From: Streptomyces sp. RB17
Lineage (GTDB): Bacteria > Actinomycetota > Actinomycetes > Streptomycetales > Streptomycetaceae
Reading direction: 5' to 3'
NCBI RefSeq assembly: GCF_009604455.1
Contig: NZ_WEGL01000005.1
Coordinates: forward strand, 310,001 to 374,000
Length of the DNA: 64,000 nucleotides
Shown: one piece after another, positions 7,633-16,722 of the stretch
Position numbering within the stretch: position 1 is the first letter of the stretch
Layout: each line of letters begins with the position of its first letter
Program-made: the position numbers and the translations under genes
The notes under the pieces: generated by a model
What the model was told of the DNA's origin: nothing
The model's database searches: none
What the model saw: only the letters and a program-made list of their open reading frames with translations

Positions 7633-8445
7633 CTACCTCCGGCCCGCCATGGTCGCCGTGCCGAGCACGAGTCACATACGCAGCGCGAAGTAGCCGAGTC
7701 GTACGGCGAAGACGCCGAACGCTACGACCGGACGCGGCCCCGCTACCCGGACGCCCTGGTGGAGCGCATCATCGCCGGCAGCCCCGGCCGAGGCGTCCTC
7801 GATGTAGGCGCGGGCACCGGTATCGCCGGGCTGGCGTTCCAGGCCGCGGGTTGCACGGTCCTCGGGGTCGAGCCCGACCCGCGGATGGCCGAGTTCGCCC
7901 GTCACAAGGGCCTTGAGGTCGAGATCGCCACGTTCGAGGACTGGGACCCGGCCGATCGGACGTTCGACACCCTGATCGCCGGAACGGCCTGGCACTGGAT
8001 CGACCCGGTGGCCGGCGCCGTCAAGGCGGCCCAAACGCTGCGGCCCGGAGGCCGGCTGGCGCTCTTCTGGAACGCCTTCCAGGCTGCCCCCGAGGTGGCG
8101 GAGGCGTTCGGCTCGGTCTACGCCCGGGTGTTGCCCGACGCACCGATCTACCGGCTCGCGATGGCCGGCCGGCAGAGCTACGCCGGCGTGCTCGCCAAGG
8201 CGTCCGACGGGCTGGAGCACTCCGGCGCGTTCGCCGAGCCCGCGCAGTGGCACTTCGGCTGGGACCGCGACTACAGCCGCGACGACTGGCTGGACCAGGT
8301 GCCGACCTTCGGCGGCCACGGCCAACTCCCGCCGGACCGGCTGGATGCGCTCCTCACCGGGTTCGGCGACGCCATCGACTCGATGGGCGGCGCCTTCACC
8401 ATGCACTACACCGCACTGGTCCTCACGAGCGTCCGCACCCGCTGA
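7624..8445 (+). CDS. Class I SAM-dependent methyltransferase
   Basis: The 273-residue protein has a Rossmann methyltransferase core: motif I VLDVGAGTGIAGLAF, acidic strand-2 end LGVEPDPRM, then GTAWHWIDPVAG and LRPGGRLALFW (post-motif region). The N-terminal QREVAESYGEDAERYDRTRP is typical of the Methyltransf_11/25 group acting on small molecules. The only plausible start is the ATG at 7624, inside the palindrome, with no ribosome-binding site visible, so the transcript may be leaderless. Divergent from TetR and probably repressed by it. Related to the second methyltransferase at 12 kb (shared AFHWID-type motif). Substrate unknown. Confidence 0.85.
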   Translation: MPTLPPARHGRRAEHESHTQREVAESYGEDAERYDRTRPRYPDALVERIIAGSPGRGVLDVGAGTGIAGLAFQAAGCTVLGVEPDPRMAEFARHKGLEVEIATFEDWDPADRTFDTLIAGTAWHWIDPVAGAVKAAQTLRPGGRLALFWNAFQAAPEVAEAFGSVYARVLPDAPIYRLAMAGRQSYAGVLAKASDGLEHSGAFAEPAQWHFGWDRDYSRDDWLDQVPTFGGHGQLPPDRLDALLTGFGDAIDSMGGAFTMHYTALVLTSVRTR

Positions 8446-8647
8446 ACTCCTCGCAGCCGGAGAACGGGACCGGCACCGCACCCGCCCACCGACCCGTAGC
8501 GGAGCAGCGACCACAGCCCGGCACCTCCACCCGCAAGTCCCGTCTCCCACCGGCCCACCCGCACGACGGCGCTCACCCCACGGCGCGGACCGGCAGACAC
8601 TACAGAGGCGTTGAAGGGCTCGGCCGGCCCACACGAGGAGGTGTCAC

Positions 8648-8938
8648 GTGGGGGTCTTCATCACCGGTGGCTTCGGCTTCCTGGGCCGCCGGCTCGCCAC
8701 CGGCGACCGACCCCCTGGTGGACGTCGTGCACGGCGAGCTGACCGACCGCCTGGGCGACGTGTTCGCGGAACCCGTCGATGTGCTCTTCCACCTCGCCGC
8801 CGCGGTGTCGGTCGAATGTGAGGCCGACGTCGACCTCGGCATGCGCGCCGACGTGGACACGATCCGCGCCCTGCTCGACGCCGCCCGGGCACAGTCGGCC
8901 ACCGGCGGCCCGATGCCACGGGTCTGTTCGGTCAGATG
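8648..8938 (+). pseudogene. N-terminal remnant of a NAD-dependent epimerase (D-erythronate dehydrogenase-like)
   Basis: A GTG with a good ribosome-binding site (GGAGG) opens the nucleotide-binding motif VGVFITGGFGFLGRRLA, then the frame is lost. The continuation DVVHGELTDRL, VDVLFHLAAAVSVECEAD and LGMRADVDTIRALLDAARA is in another frame, with some 50 bp apparently missing between. These are the first half of a DenD-type SDR. The matching C-terminal half appears at about 10456-10710, beyond unrelated genes. Confidence 0.7.
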
Positions 8939-9092
8939 ACGTACCAGTTGGCGCCGTGGCTGTCGTTCGCGCGACGAGTGCTCGGTCTCGGCATCCTCGC
9001 GGTCGTCGGCAGCCTCGCCACCACGCTCGTCGCGAGCACCGTCTACGACGCCCTCCCGGGGCTTTTCACCGCTCCAGCGGGTGTCATCACGC

Positions 9093-9746
9093 TCATGGCC
9101 CGCATCCGTGGTGGCCGGAACCGTTCCGCTCGTCCGGATCGTCGCGCCCGGGATCTTCGTAAGGGATGCGGCTCAAGTGCAGGACCTCGCCCAGAGTGCC
9201 CCATTCGTCGCCGCCGAGCTTGGTGAGCGGACGCAACAGCCCGCTGCTCGGCAGGTTGTCGACGATGTAGTCTTCGTCCGCCGCGGCGTGGACCACCCGT
9301 CCGAAGACCAGGGTGGAGTTGCCCATGTGGAGAGTGGTGTGCGAGCGGCATTCCAGAACCACAGGGGAGCCCGCCACTCTGGGCGGCCGCACACATCTGC
9401 TGGCTTCGCGCTCGACACCCGCGGTGTCGAATTCGCTGACCGCACGAGGAAAGTCGATGGCGGTGGCGTTGATCAGCTGCAGCAGCGGTTCGGACGAGAA
9501 GTTGACGACGAATTCCCCGGTGTCCTCGACGTTGCGCAGAGAGTCCTTGCGGCCGATCGAGGTGAACTGGACGATGGGGGGATCGGTGCTCGCGATGCTG
9601 AAAAAGGAGTGCGGGGCGAGGTTTTCGGTGCGTCCGTCCGGGGTGGTCGTGGAAACCCAGGCGATCGGCCGTGGCACGACGACCGATGTCAGGAACCTGT
9701 AGAAGGCCGTGCTGTTCATCGCCTCAGGGTCGTACTCGACGCGCAT
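9093..9746 (-). CDS. Flavin reductase-like FMN-binding split-barrel protein
   Basis: From the ATG at 9744-9746 the protein has 217 residues: MRVEYDPEAMNSTAFYRFL, VVPRPIAWVSTTTPDG, LAPHSFFSIASTDPP and NFSSEPLLQLINATA are the usual flavoredoxin/flavin-reductase landmarks for FMN binding. Such proteins either reduce flavin for a monooxygenase or act as flavin-dependent oxidoreductases. No oxygenase lies next to it. It sits inside a stretch of gene fragments and may have arrived with the insertion that split the epimerase gene. The C-terminal tail after ISRIPYEDP-like sequence is degenerate, so the very end may be altered. Confidence 0.8.
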   Translation of the reverse strand: MRVEYDPEAMNSTAFYRFLTSVVVPRPIAWVSTTTPDGRTENLAPHSFFSIASTDPPIVQFTSIGRKDSLRNVEDTGEFVVNFSSEPLLQLINATAIDFPRAVSEFDTAGVEREASRCVRPPRVAGSPVVLECRSHTTLHMGNSTLVFGRVVHAAADEDYIVDNLPSSGLLRPLTKLGGDEWGTLGEVLHLSRIPYEDPGRDDPDERNGSGHHGCGP

Positions 9747-9932
9747 GCGCCCCAGTATCGAATCCGACCTGCGTCGAGCGTCTACAGGCTGGGAGCGTGT
9801 CGGGCCAAAGGTGCGGTCGGGCCGCCGGACCGCGCTCGTGCCGCGGCGACTGCGGACCTCGGTGCCGGGGGGCCGAAAGCGCCGGTGCCCGCTCCGGGCG
9901 AAGGGATCGGGCACAGGTGCTCTGGTGGTTGA

Positions 9933-10115
9933 TCAGAGCGTCTTGATGAGACCGCCGTCGATGGTGAAGTCGGCGCCGGTGATGTTGGCGGTGCGGTGGC
10001 CGGCGAGCATCAGGACGAGGTCGGCGACCTCGTCGGGGCGGGTGAAACGACCGGTGGCGAGGCCGCCCAGGCCGTTGATCATCTGGTCCACGGCTTCCTG
10101 CGGTTCGACGCCCAT
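9933..10115 (-). pseudogene. C-terminal fragment of a short-chain dehydrogenase
   Basis: The last 60 residues before the stop read LGGLATGRFTRPDEVADLV, LAGHRTANITGADFTIDGG and LIKTL, the standard SDR C-terminus. There is no Rossmann motif, catalytic Tyr-x-x-x-Lys or SDR core upstream; the frame runs instead into quinone-reductase-like sequence. A detached tail, not a gene. Confidence 0.75.
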
Positions 10116-10129
10116 GGCGGGGGCCGGCG

Positions 10130-10430
10130 AGGCGTGGCCGGCCAGGGCCTGCCAGGCGGTGAGGGCCGCCGGCGGGACGGCCGCCGCGCCGCCGTGGTCC
10201 AGCCGGGACGGCCCGGCCGCCGGCGCGACCGCGGGAACGGCGACGTACTCGGCAGTGGTGGCCCCGTCCCGCGTGAACGGGATGAGCTCGTGCACCTCGT
10301 CTCCCACTGCCGGGCCCGTCGAAGTTGTCGGTCCAAGTGGCGTCCCATGTGAGTTCACCGTTGGTGATGGAGGCGGCACGCGCGGAGAGGAGCACCTCGC
10401 CGGCGCCCGGCCGGGGACGCGGCGCGGACC
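10130..10430 (-). pseudogene. Zinc-type alcohol dehydrogenase/quinone reductase remnant
   Basis: Two blocks typical of medium-chain reductases are present: AGEVLLSARAASITNGELTW (N-terminal region) and, in a different frame, VGDEVHELIPFTRDG with AEYVAVPA and AAVPPAALTAWQALAGHA. The substrate-binding segment between them is deleted and the nucleotide-binding domain is absent, replaced by the SDR tail. Clearly broken. Confidence 0.72.
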
Positions 10431-10455
10431 GGCTTCCCCGAGGCCGAGTGTGGGA

Positions 10456-10710
10456 CCGGGCCCGGACGGCTCCACGGCACGGCACCGGTCAACCTGCCCG
10501 CGCTCACGGTCTCGGTCGCCGACATGCTCGCCACCCTGGGGCAGGTGGCCGGCGACGCCGTCGCCGACCTCGTGAGCATCACGCACGACCCGGCCGTCGA
10601 AGCCGTCGTGGCCTCATGGCCCGCCGTCTTCGACAGCGAACGCGCCGCCGCACTCGGCTTCAGCCCGACCCGAGCTTCCTGTCGGTCGTACAGGACGACA
10701 TCGCCGAGCA
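10456..10710 (+). pseudogene. C-terminal remnant of the DenD-like epimerase
   Basis: Reads VNLPALTVSVADMLATLGQV, DPAVEAVVASWPAVFDSERA and, after a frameshift near 10665, DPSFLSVVQDDIAEHAA. This is the end of a D-erythronate dehydrogenase-type protein and lies on the same strand as the N-terminal piece at 8648. The two are about 1.5 kb apart and the middle of the gene is missing. Confidence 0.65.
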
Positions 10711-10849
10711 CGCCGCCGCAGTCCTCATCGTCCCTCTCTCACGGCGGGTGCGGCGCCGAGATCGGTGATCATGCAAGAATTCCGGTCACGGTACCGGCGC
10801 CGACCAGACGGTTCCCGGCGCCGACCCCCATCGGAGGAGGGCCGCGATC

Positions 10850-11842
10850 ATGCGTGAACTGGCGGAGACAGCACGGCAGTGGGCGGCTCAGGGACGTACG
10901 GGCGTCCTCGCCCGGCCCCTCACCGAGCGGGGCTTCGGCCCCCGGCGCCCGGCCGACGCCCTCCTGATCGACCAGGACGGTCACTGCCACGGCAGGCTGT
11001 ACCAGGGGGCGTTCGACGCGTACCTGGCGGCGGAGGCCGCTGCCCTGCCCGCGGACCACACCGCGGGCGTGCGCCAGGTGTCCGTCCACGGCGACGAGGT
11101 GAAGCGGGCGGGCCTGACCTGCGGCGGGCAGGCCGAAGTACTGCTGCAGTCCCTCCACACCGTTCCCGCCCGCTGGTGGGACCTGCTGGCCGAGGGAGCC
11201 GACGCCGCCCTGATCACCCGGCTGGACGCGGCGCGGACCCGGGTGGCCGGCACCGTGGCGACACCGGCACCGGAGAGGGGGGACGGGCCGGCCGAGGCCG
11301 TCGCACGTGCTCGGGAGTTGCTCACCCGCCGCCGGGCCGACCGGGATCTCTGCTCCACGGATGACGGATTCGTCCTCGTCGAGACGTTCCCGGCCGTACC
11401 CCATCTGGTCATCGTGGGAGGAGGCGAACTCGCCGAACTGCTCGTCGCACAGGCTCACCTGCTGGAGTGGCACGCCACGGTGGGGTCCGGCGTAGAGGAC
11501 GCCCTCCGTCGGTTCGCCGAACGTCCGGCCGCGACCTGCTTGATCGTCCTCAGTCATGAACCGGACGTCGACGTCCCCGTCCTGTCCGCCGCGCTGAACA
11601 CCGGCATCGCCTACGTCGGCGCCCTGGGCTCACGCCACACCCAGGCCCGCCGTGCCGCGGATCTCACCAAGGCCGGCCTCGGCGAGGAACTCCTCGGGCG
11701 CATCCACGGCCCCATCGGCCTCGACCTGGGCGCTCGCACCCCGGCCGAGACGGCCCTGGCCATCTGCGCCGAGGTGCTCGCCGCCCTCGACGGCAGCGAG
11801 GTCCGCGTGCTGCGCGAGAAGAGCGGCCCGGTCGACGCCTGA
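10850..11842 (+). CDS. XdhC/CoxI-family protein (molybdoenzyme accessory type)
   Basis: The 330-residue protein carries an XdhC-like N-terminal domain (ADHTAGVRQVSVHGDEV, TCGGQAEVLLQ) and a C-terminal Rossmann-like domain beginning PHLVIVGGGELAELLVAQA, with YVGALGSRHTQARRAADL and PIGLDLGARTPAETALAI, all signature stretches of XdhC. Relatives deliver or sulfurate molybdenum cofactor for xanthine dehydrogenase and CO-dehydrogenase-type enzymes. No molybdoenzyme subunit is in this window, so it is an orphan here. A ribosome-binding site (GGAGGA, 10834-10839) precedes the ATG. The CGG in TCGGQAE corresponds to the conserved cysteine region. Confidence 0.85.
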   Translation: MRELAETARQWAAQGRTGVLARPLTERGFGPRRPADALLIDQDGHCHGRLYQGAFDAYLAAEAAALPADHTAGVRQVSVHGDEVKRAGLTCGGQAEVLLQSLHTVPARWWDLLAEGADAALITRLDAARTRVAGTVATPAPERGDGPAEAVARARELLTRRRADRDLCSTDDGFVLVETFPAVPHLVIVGGGELAELLVAQAHLLEWHATVGSGVEDALRRFAERPAATCLIVLSHEPDVDVPVLSAALNTGIAYVGALGSRHTQARRAADLTKAGLGEELLGRIHGPIGLDLGARTPAETALAICAEVLAALDGSEVRVLREKSGPVDA

Positions 11843-12021
11843 CCCGGCCTCCCTCAGCTCCGGCCCGCTCTGGAGACGGCGGGCGGACCGCCGGCCGATG
11901 CAGGCGCTCCCCGACGCTCTCCAGCAACCCGCCCCCTGCGTGTCCGCGAACCGTCGCGATGCTCCTGCCCCGAGCACATCGCTCCGCTCGTGATCGGGCG
12001 GACCTCGCTAGTCTGCTCCGC

Positions 12022-12861
12022 GTGTCCGACCACATCACGCACGCGCGACGCGACGACAGGCCCGAGGAATCCCGGCGGGTGCACCTGAGACGGACGTTCG
12101 ACGAAGAGGCGGAGCTGTACGACCGCGCCAGGCCGGCATATCCGCCGGAGCTGTACGACGACCTCGCGGAACTCGCCGGTGCCGGCCCCGGCAGCCGCGT
12201 ACTGGAGGTGGGCTGCGGGACCGGTCAGGCGACGGTGCCACTGGCCCGGCGGGGCTGTCGTGTCACGGCCGTCGAGGCGGGACCGAGCATGGCAGCGCTC
12301 GCCCGCCGCAACCTGGCCGGGGCCGGGACGGTCCAGGTGGTGACGGCGGAGTTCGAGAACTGGCCGCTGCCCGACGAGCCGTTCGACGCGGTCGTCTCCG
12401 CGACGGCGTTCCACTGGATCGATCCGGCGGTGCGCGTGACCAAGGCGGCCGACGCGCTGCGCCCGGGTGGCGCGCTCGCCGTGGTGCGCACCCAGCATGT
12501 GCGGGGCGGCACCGAGCAGTTCTTCGTGGAGGTCCAGCGCTGCTACGAGCGCTTCGACCCCGCGACCCCGCCCGGGCTGCGGCTCCCCGCGGCCGCCGAC
12601 GTCGACGGCTCGGACCACGCGCAGGAGGTGGCCCGCAGCGGCCGGTTCGGCCCCACCGCCTTTCGCCGCTACGAGCAGGACCTCACCTACACCACGGCGG
12701 AGTATCTCGAGCTGCTGCGGACCTACTCCGGCCACCGGGCTCTTCCACCGGCCGCCAGAACCGGGCTGTTGGAGTGCATCGCGGCACTCGTCGAGCAGCG
12801 GTACGGCGGCCGGGTGACCAAGCGTCAACTCATCGAACTGGGGGTGTCGCGGCGTCGGTGA
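12022..12861 (+). CDS. Class I SAM-dependent methyltransferase
   Basis: From the GTG at 12022 the protein has 279 residues. Methyltransferase motifs: RTFDEEAELYDRARPAYPP before the core, VLEVGCGTGQATVPLA (SAM loop), VEAGPSMAALARRNL, SATAFHWIDPAVRVTKA, and LRPGGALAVV. It resembles the methyltransferase at 7.6 kb in motif order and wording but is clearly diverged. The upstream frame extends to 11959, but the GTG gives a family-like N-terminus. It stands alone, followed by convergent GDSL hydrolase. Substrate unknown; small-molecule methylation or resistance are both possible. Confidence 0.85.
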   Translation: MSDHITHARRDDRPEESRRVHLRRTFDEEAELYDRARPAYPPELYDDLAELAGAGPGSRVLEVGCGTGQATVPLARRGCRVTAVEAGPSMAALARRNLAGAGTVQVVTAEFENWPLPDEPFDAVVSATAFHWIDPAVRVTKAADALRPGGALAVVRTQHVRGGTEQFFVEVQRCYERFDPATPPGLRLPAAADVDGSDHAQEVARSGRFGPTAFRRYEQDLTYTTAEYLELLRTYSGHRALPPAARTGLLECIAALVEQRYGGRVTKRQLIELGVSRRR

Positions 12862-12892
12862 CTGCCCTGGACCCTGCGCCCGGCGCTGGGCG

Positions 12893-14176
12893 TCAGGTGC
12901 GCAGGAGTCGCAGGTCCACCGCGTCGGCCATGGCCTTCATGCCCTCGTCGTCCGGGTGGAGGTGGTCGCCCGAGTCGTAGGCCGGGTTGAGGGCGGCCGG
13001 GTTCGCGGGGTCACGCATGGCCCGATCGAAGTCGACGACGCCGTCGAAGGCACCGCTGGTGCGGATCCACTGGTTGACGCTCTGGCGGATCGCCTCGGCG
13101 GCAGGCGTGTAGTACCCGTTTCCCTCGTCGGGCATCAGGGTCGCGCCGATCACGCTGACATGGGCGGCATGCGCCTCCTCGATCAGGGTGAGGTAGCCGT
13201 CGATGAGGTCCTGGGCGGTCAGCGGCCGGCCGTCGGGGCCCGCGTTGTTGCCGATGTCGTTGATGCCTTCGAAGAGGATGACGTCCTTGACGCCCGGCTG
13301 GCCGAGGGCGTCATGTCCGAACCGCTTGAGGGCGCTGACGCCCTGCCACAGGTTCGGGACGTCCGTGAGGACCCGGTTGCCGCCGATGCCGGCGTCGACG
13401 ACGCTCAGTCTCTGCGGGTTCGGTCCGGCGCCCAGCCGGCGCCCGAGGACGTCGGGCCACCGGCTGTAGGTGCCGGTCGAGGAGTGGTAGCCGTCCGTGA
13501 TGGAGTCGCCGAAGGCGACGACGGTGCCCCGCGCGGTCGGTGACACGACGTCCAGCCCTGCCAGGTAGTACCAGGAGGTCGTGGTGGTGCCGAACGCGGC
13601 GGCGGTGTCGTCACCGGTGTGGTTGCCGGAGGCGATGTAGGTGGTGTCGAACGCGTCGGAGTGCCAGGTCGACATCCCCGCGGTACCGGGCACGTAGAGG
13701 CTGACGAGCAGGTTCTCCCCGGCGCTGACCGAGATCGGGACGACGTCGCTGACCGCCTCTTCCCCGGCGGGGATCGTGACGTGGTGGGCTCCGCCGAAGG
13801 TGATGTTCCGCGTGGTGCCACGCGTCGCCTCGCCACCGCTCGCCTGCACGGCCACGTCCACGGCACTGACGTCGAGCGGGGCGGTGCTGTACCGGTTGGA
13901 CAGGGTGATGCGGGCACCCGAGCCCGAGACGCCGCTGTGCACCACCATCCGGAGGGTCTCATCGGTGAAGGACGGGCCGCCGGTCGTCATGCTCGGCGAC
14001 CAGGCGCTCACCCGGGTGCCCTTGACCTGGGACGCGGACGCGGCGGCGCTTGCCGTCTGCGCGGTGCTCAGCGGAACGGCCGTCAGGGCCAGGCCGGTCA
14101 GCGCGCCGAGCACGGGCAGCAGGGTTCTACGGCGCGGTCGGCGACCGGCTGTCGTGCTTCTCTCTTTGGGGGGCAT
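12893..14176 (-). CDS. Secreted SGNH/GDSL hydrolase (esterase)
   Basis: Read from the ATG at 14174-14176, which has GGAGAG 7 bp upstream, the protein has 427 residues with a long twin-arginine-like or Sec signal (RRPRRRTLLPVLGALTGLAL, ending near TASAA). An N-terminal beta-rich domain is followed by the SGNH domain: block I VVAFGDSITDG, block II GIGGNR, block III EGINDIG, block V DHLHPDD, giving the Ser, Gly, Asn and Asp-x-x-His residues. Probable secreted carbohydrate or lipid esterase. It is 35 bp downstream of the GH95 gene on the same strand, so it probably helps deacetylate the polysaccharide attacked there. Confidence 0.88.
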   Translation of the reverse strand: MPPKERSTTAGRRPRRRTLLPVLGALTGLALTAVPLSTAQTASAAASASQVKGTRVSAWSPSMTTGGPSFTDETLRMVVHSGVSGSGARITLSNRYSTAPLDVSAVDVAVQASGGEATRGTTRNITFGGAHHVTIPAGEEAVSDVVPISVSAGENLLVSLYVPGTAGMSTWHSDAFDTTYIASGNHTGDDTAAAFGTTTTSWYYLAGLDVVSPTARGTVVAFGDSITDGYHSSTGTYSRWPDVLGRRLGAGPNPQRLSVVDAGIGGNRVLTDVPNLWQGVSALKRFGHDALGQPGVKDVILFEGINDIGNNAGPDGRPLTAQDLIDGYLTLIEEAHAAHVSVIGATLMPDEGNGYYTPAAEAIRQSVNQWIRTSGAFDGVVDFDRAMRDPANPAALNPAYDSGDHLHPDDEGMKAMADAVDLRLLRT

Positions 14177-14211
14177 CGTGGGTCTCTCCGCTCTTCTCGT
14201 GGTCCGCATCG

Positions 14212-16638
14212 TCAGCCGAAGTTGCCCAGGGTGACGGACTCACCGGGTTCGAGGCTGATCCTTCGTGAGGTGCCGCCCGCGGACACGGTCGTGTCACGGC
14301 CGCCGACACTCCTGAGCGTCACCTGGGTGACCTTGCCGTTCTTCCAGCTGACGTCGGCCACGAAGCCACCGCGCACGCCGACGCCGGACACCGAGCCGGA
14401 TGCCCCCCACGCGGCCGGCAGCGCGGGCAGCAACTCGACGTGACCCGGCCGTGAGTAGACGAGCATCTCGATGACCGCGGAGGGCGTGCCGAAGTTCGCG
14501 TCGATCTGGAAGATGCCGCGCCCCTGCTCGACCTCGTAGATGTCGAAGAGGTTCGGCGCGCTGCCGTTGCTGCCGTTCACCGACGGCTTCAGGTTGTTCA
14601 CGACGAGCTGGTAGGCCTTCTCCGCGTTCTTCAGCCGGGCCCAGCACAGGCTGCGCCAGGCGTTGGCCCAGCCGAAACTGTTCATGCCACGGGCGGTCAG
14701 GAGGGCCGTCGCGCCGGCGAGGATGTCCTTCGGCGTGGAGTCGTCCGGACGGATCCGGTCGCCGGGGAAGAGGCCGATGAGCGGGGAGAGGTGCCGGTGT
14801 GTGGTCTCGCCGAGGTTGCCGGGCGACATCCACTCCTCCAGCCAGCCCGTCTCGGGGCTGACCACGGGCAGGTACAGGCGCTGCCGCAGACCGTCGATCG
14901 TCGCGCTGTAGGAGGTGTCCCTGCCGAGTACCTGGGCCGCGGTGCGGTAGGTGCCGAAGAGGTTCCACACCAGTTCCTGCGCGTAGGTGATGCCCTTGGC
15001 GTCCAGCGGGCCCTGCTCGGGCGACCAGTCGCTGTCGGCGATCAGGACCTCGCGTGCGGCTCCGGAGGCGTCGGTGACGGTCGTGGTGAGGAGGCGGGCC
15101 TCCCAGAACTCCACGGCACCCTTGACGAGGGGGTAGATCTTCTCGAGGTAGGCACGGTCCTGGGTGTACTCGTAGTGCTCGAACAGACTCTGGCAGAGCC
15201 AGGCGTTGCCGGCCGGATGCCACCACCAGCCGCCACCGCCGTAGGGGTTGGTGGAGATGGCCACGGTCCAGCCGGCCAGCCTCCCGCTGGAGTTGCGGTA
15301 TCTGTTGGTCGGGCTGTTGAACAGCCGCTGTGTGGCGTCCGTCCAGGAGGGCAGCTGGGCGAGGCAGTAGTCCGCGAAGGCGTCGAAGCATCCGGACAGG
15401 CCTGCGCGGTCGGCCATCCAGTAGTTCATCTGGATGTTGATGTCGGTGTGGTAGTCGCCCATCCAGTCCGGGTCGTTGCCGTCCAGCCACGGTCCCTGCA
15501 GGCCCATCGGCAGCGTGCCCCGCGATCCGGAGATCATCAGGTAGCGGCCGAACTGCAGGTAGGCGGCTTCCAGTTCGGGGTCGGGGATGTCGTCGCGGTA
15601 GCGGGCCTGCACGCGTTGCCAGGTGTCCAGCCTGCGCTGTGCGGCTGACGACGTGCCGAGGTCGATGTCCAGCTGCTCGAACACGGGGCGGAAGTCGGCG
15701 ACATGGGTGTGCAGCAGGGTGCTCGCGGAGTGGCCGGCCGCGCCCAGGACCTTGGTCCGCGCCAGGCGCTCCGGGTCCACGGACGGGTCGCGGAACCCGG
15801 CGGCCGCGTCGGGTGCGTAGTCGGTGCCGCCGCTGACCACGACCGTGAGGTCCTTGCATCCGCTGAAGGAGATCGACGTACCGTCGACGGCGACCCTGCC
15901 GCTGCTCGTGCGGGCCGTGACGGCGGCGCCGTACTTCAGCCCGTTGGACAGGGCGGCGCCGAACGAGGCGCAGCGCCCGGCGCTGTCGGCGGTGGTGCTC
16001 TCCCCATGCGTGCCGGCGAGGGTCACGCTACCGGTGTAGGTGCCGCCGCCCTGCTGGGAGAAGTACAGGACGATGACGTCGTCGGGGCGGCTGGCGAAGA
16101 TCTGCCGCCGGTAGGTGACGCCGGACAGGTCGTAGGAGGCGCTGACGAGGCCCTGCGCCAGGTCGAGGGAGCGGCGGTAGTCGTCGACGGATTCCAGGTC
16201 GTGCCCGGGGATGTCGACGGTGAGCTCCGCCAGCAGGGTCAGGGAGCCGAAGTCGTCCCGGCCGTAGGGGAACTGGCCGTCGCTCTGCAGGGTGTCGTTG
16301 CGGCCGCCGGTCCACAGGGTGGCGTCGGTGATCGTCAGCAGTTCGGCGGCGGGGTCGTTGCTCGCGAGCGCTCCCAGGCGCCCGTTTCCCACCGGCAGGC
16401 CCTGCTGGATCATCGAGCCGGCGGAGCCGGGAGCCTGCCACCACAGCTGGTTCTTCGCGGCGGCTGCCGCGGACAGCAGGGGCGAGGAGGTGGGGCGGAC
16501 CGGGGCCGCCGAGGCGGTGAAGGCGGGCAGACCGCCGAGGGCGGCTGCCGCGCCGGCGGTGGCGGCGAGGGCGAGAAAGCCCCTGCGGCTCGGGTGGTCG
16601 TCGCGCGATGGGGTGTGCTCGGTGTGCTGGGTGTCCAC
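14212..16638 (-). CDS. Secreted glycoside hydrolase family 95 (alpha-L-fucosidase/galactosidase type)
   Basis: From the GTG at 16636-16638 (GGAG 8 bp upstream) the protein has 808 residues. A Tat signal with SRRGFLALAATAGAAAALGG lies near the start. The GH95 N-terminal beta domain opens LWWQAPGSAGSMIQQGLPVG with GNGRLGA, and the catalytic alpha/alpha barrel shows GLQGPWLDGNDPDW, HTDINIQMNYW, EEWMSPGN and IFQIDANFGTPSAV, corresponding to the asparagine pair, catalytic glutamate and aspartate of known family members. Family members hydrolyse alpha-1,2-fucosides or alpha-L-galactosides by inversion. It is flanked by a GDSL esterase and a GH27 enzyme, suggesting teamwork on a branched plant or algal glycan. 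Confidence 0.88.
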   Translation of the reverse strand: MDTQHTEHTPSRDDHPSRRGFLALAATAGAAAALGGLPAFTASAAPVRPTSSPLLSAAAAAKNQLWWQAPGSAGSMIQQGLPVGNGRLGALASNDPAAELLTITDATLWTGGRNDTLQSDGQFPYGRDDFGSLTLLAELTVDIPGHDLESVDDYRRSLDLAQGLVSASYDLSGVTYRRQIFASRPDDVIVLYFSQQGGGTYTGSVTLAGTHGESTTADSAGRCASFGAALSNGLKYGAAVTARTSSGRVAVDGTSISFSGCKDLTVVVSGGTDYAPDAAAGFRDPSVDPERLARTKVLGAAGHSASTLLHTHVADFRPVFEQLDIDLGTSSAAQRRLDTWQRVQARYRDDIPDPELEAAYLQFGRYLMISGSRGTLPMGLQGPWLDGNDPDWMGDYHTDINIQMNYWMADRAGLSGCFDAFADYCLAQLPSWTDATQRLFNSPTNRYRNSSGRLAGWTVAISTNPYGGGGWWWHPAGNAWLCQSLFEHYEYTQDRAYLEKIYPLVKGAVEFWEARLLTTTVTDASGAAREVLIADSDWSPEQGPLDAKGITYAQELVWNLFGTYRTAAQVLGRDTSYSATIDGLRQRLYLPVVSPETGWLEEWMSPGNLGETTHRHLSPLIGLFPGDRIRPDDSTPKDILAGATALLTARGMNSFGWANAWRSLCWARLKNAEKAYQLVVNNLKPSVNGSNGSAPNLFDIYEVEQGRGIFQIDANFGTPSAVIEMLVYSRPGHVELLPALPAAWGASGSVSGVGVRGGFVADVSWKNGKVTQVTLRSVGGRDTTVSAGGTSRRISLEPGESVTLGNFG

Positions 16639-16722
16639 GGTGTGCACTCCAGGTCGGGGGAACGGCGCATGCGGGGCCGGGTGGGCCCGGGGTCTTGCCA
16701 CCCCCGGGCCCTGTGCGAGGGG

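Noticed and set aside
8936..9226. Small frame beginning MTYQLAPWLSFARR with one hydrophobic stretch
   Set aside because: It starts inside the broken epimerase and runs antisense into the flavin reductase tail; no ribosome-binding site. Could be a scrap of a membrane protein but cannot be supported.
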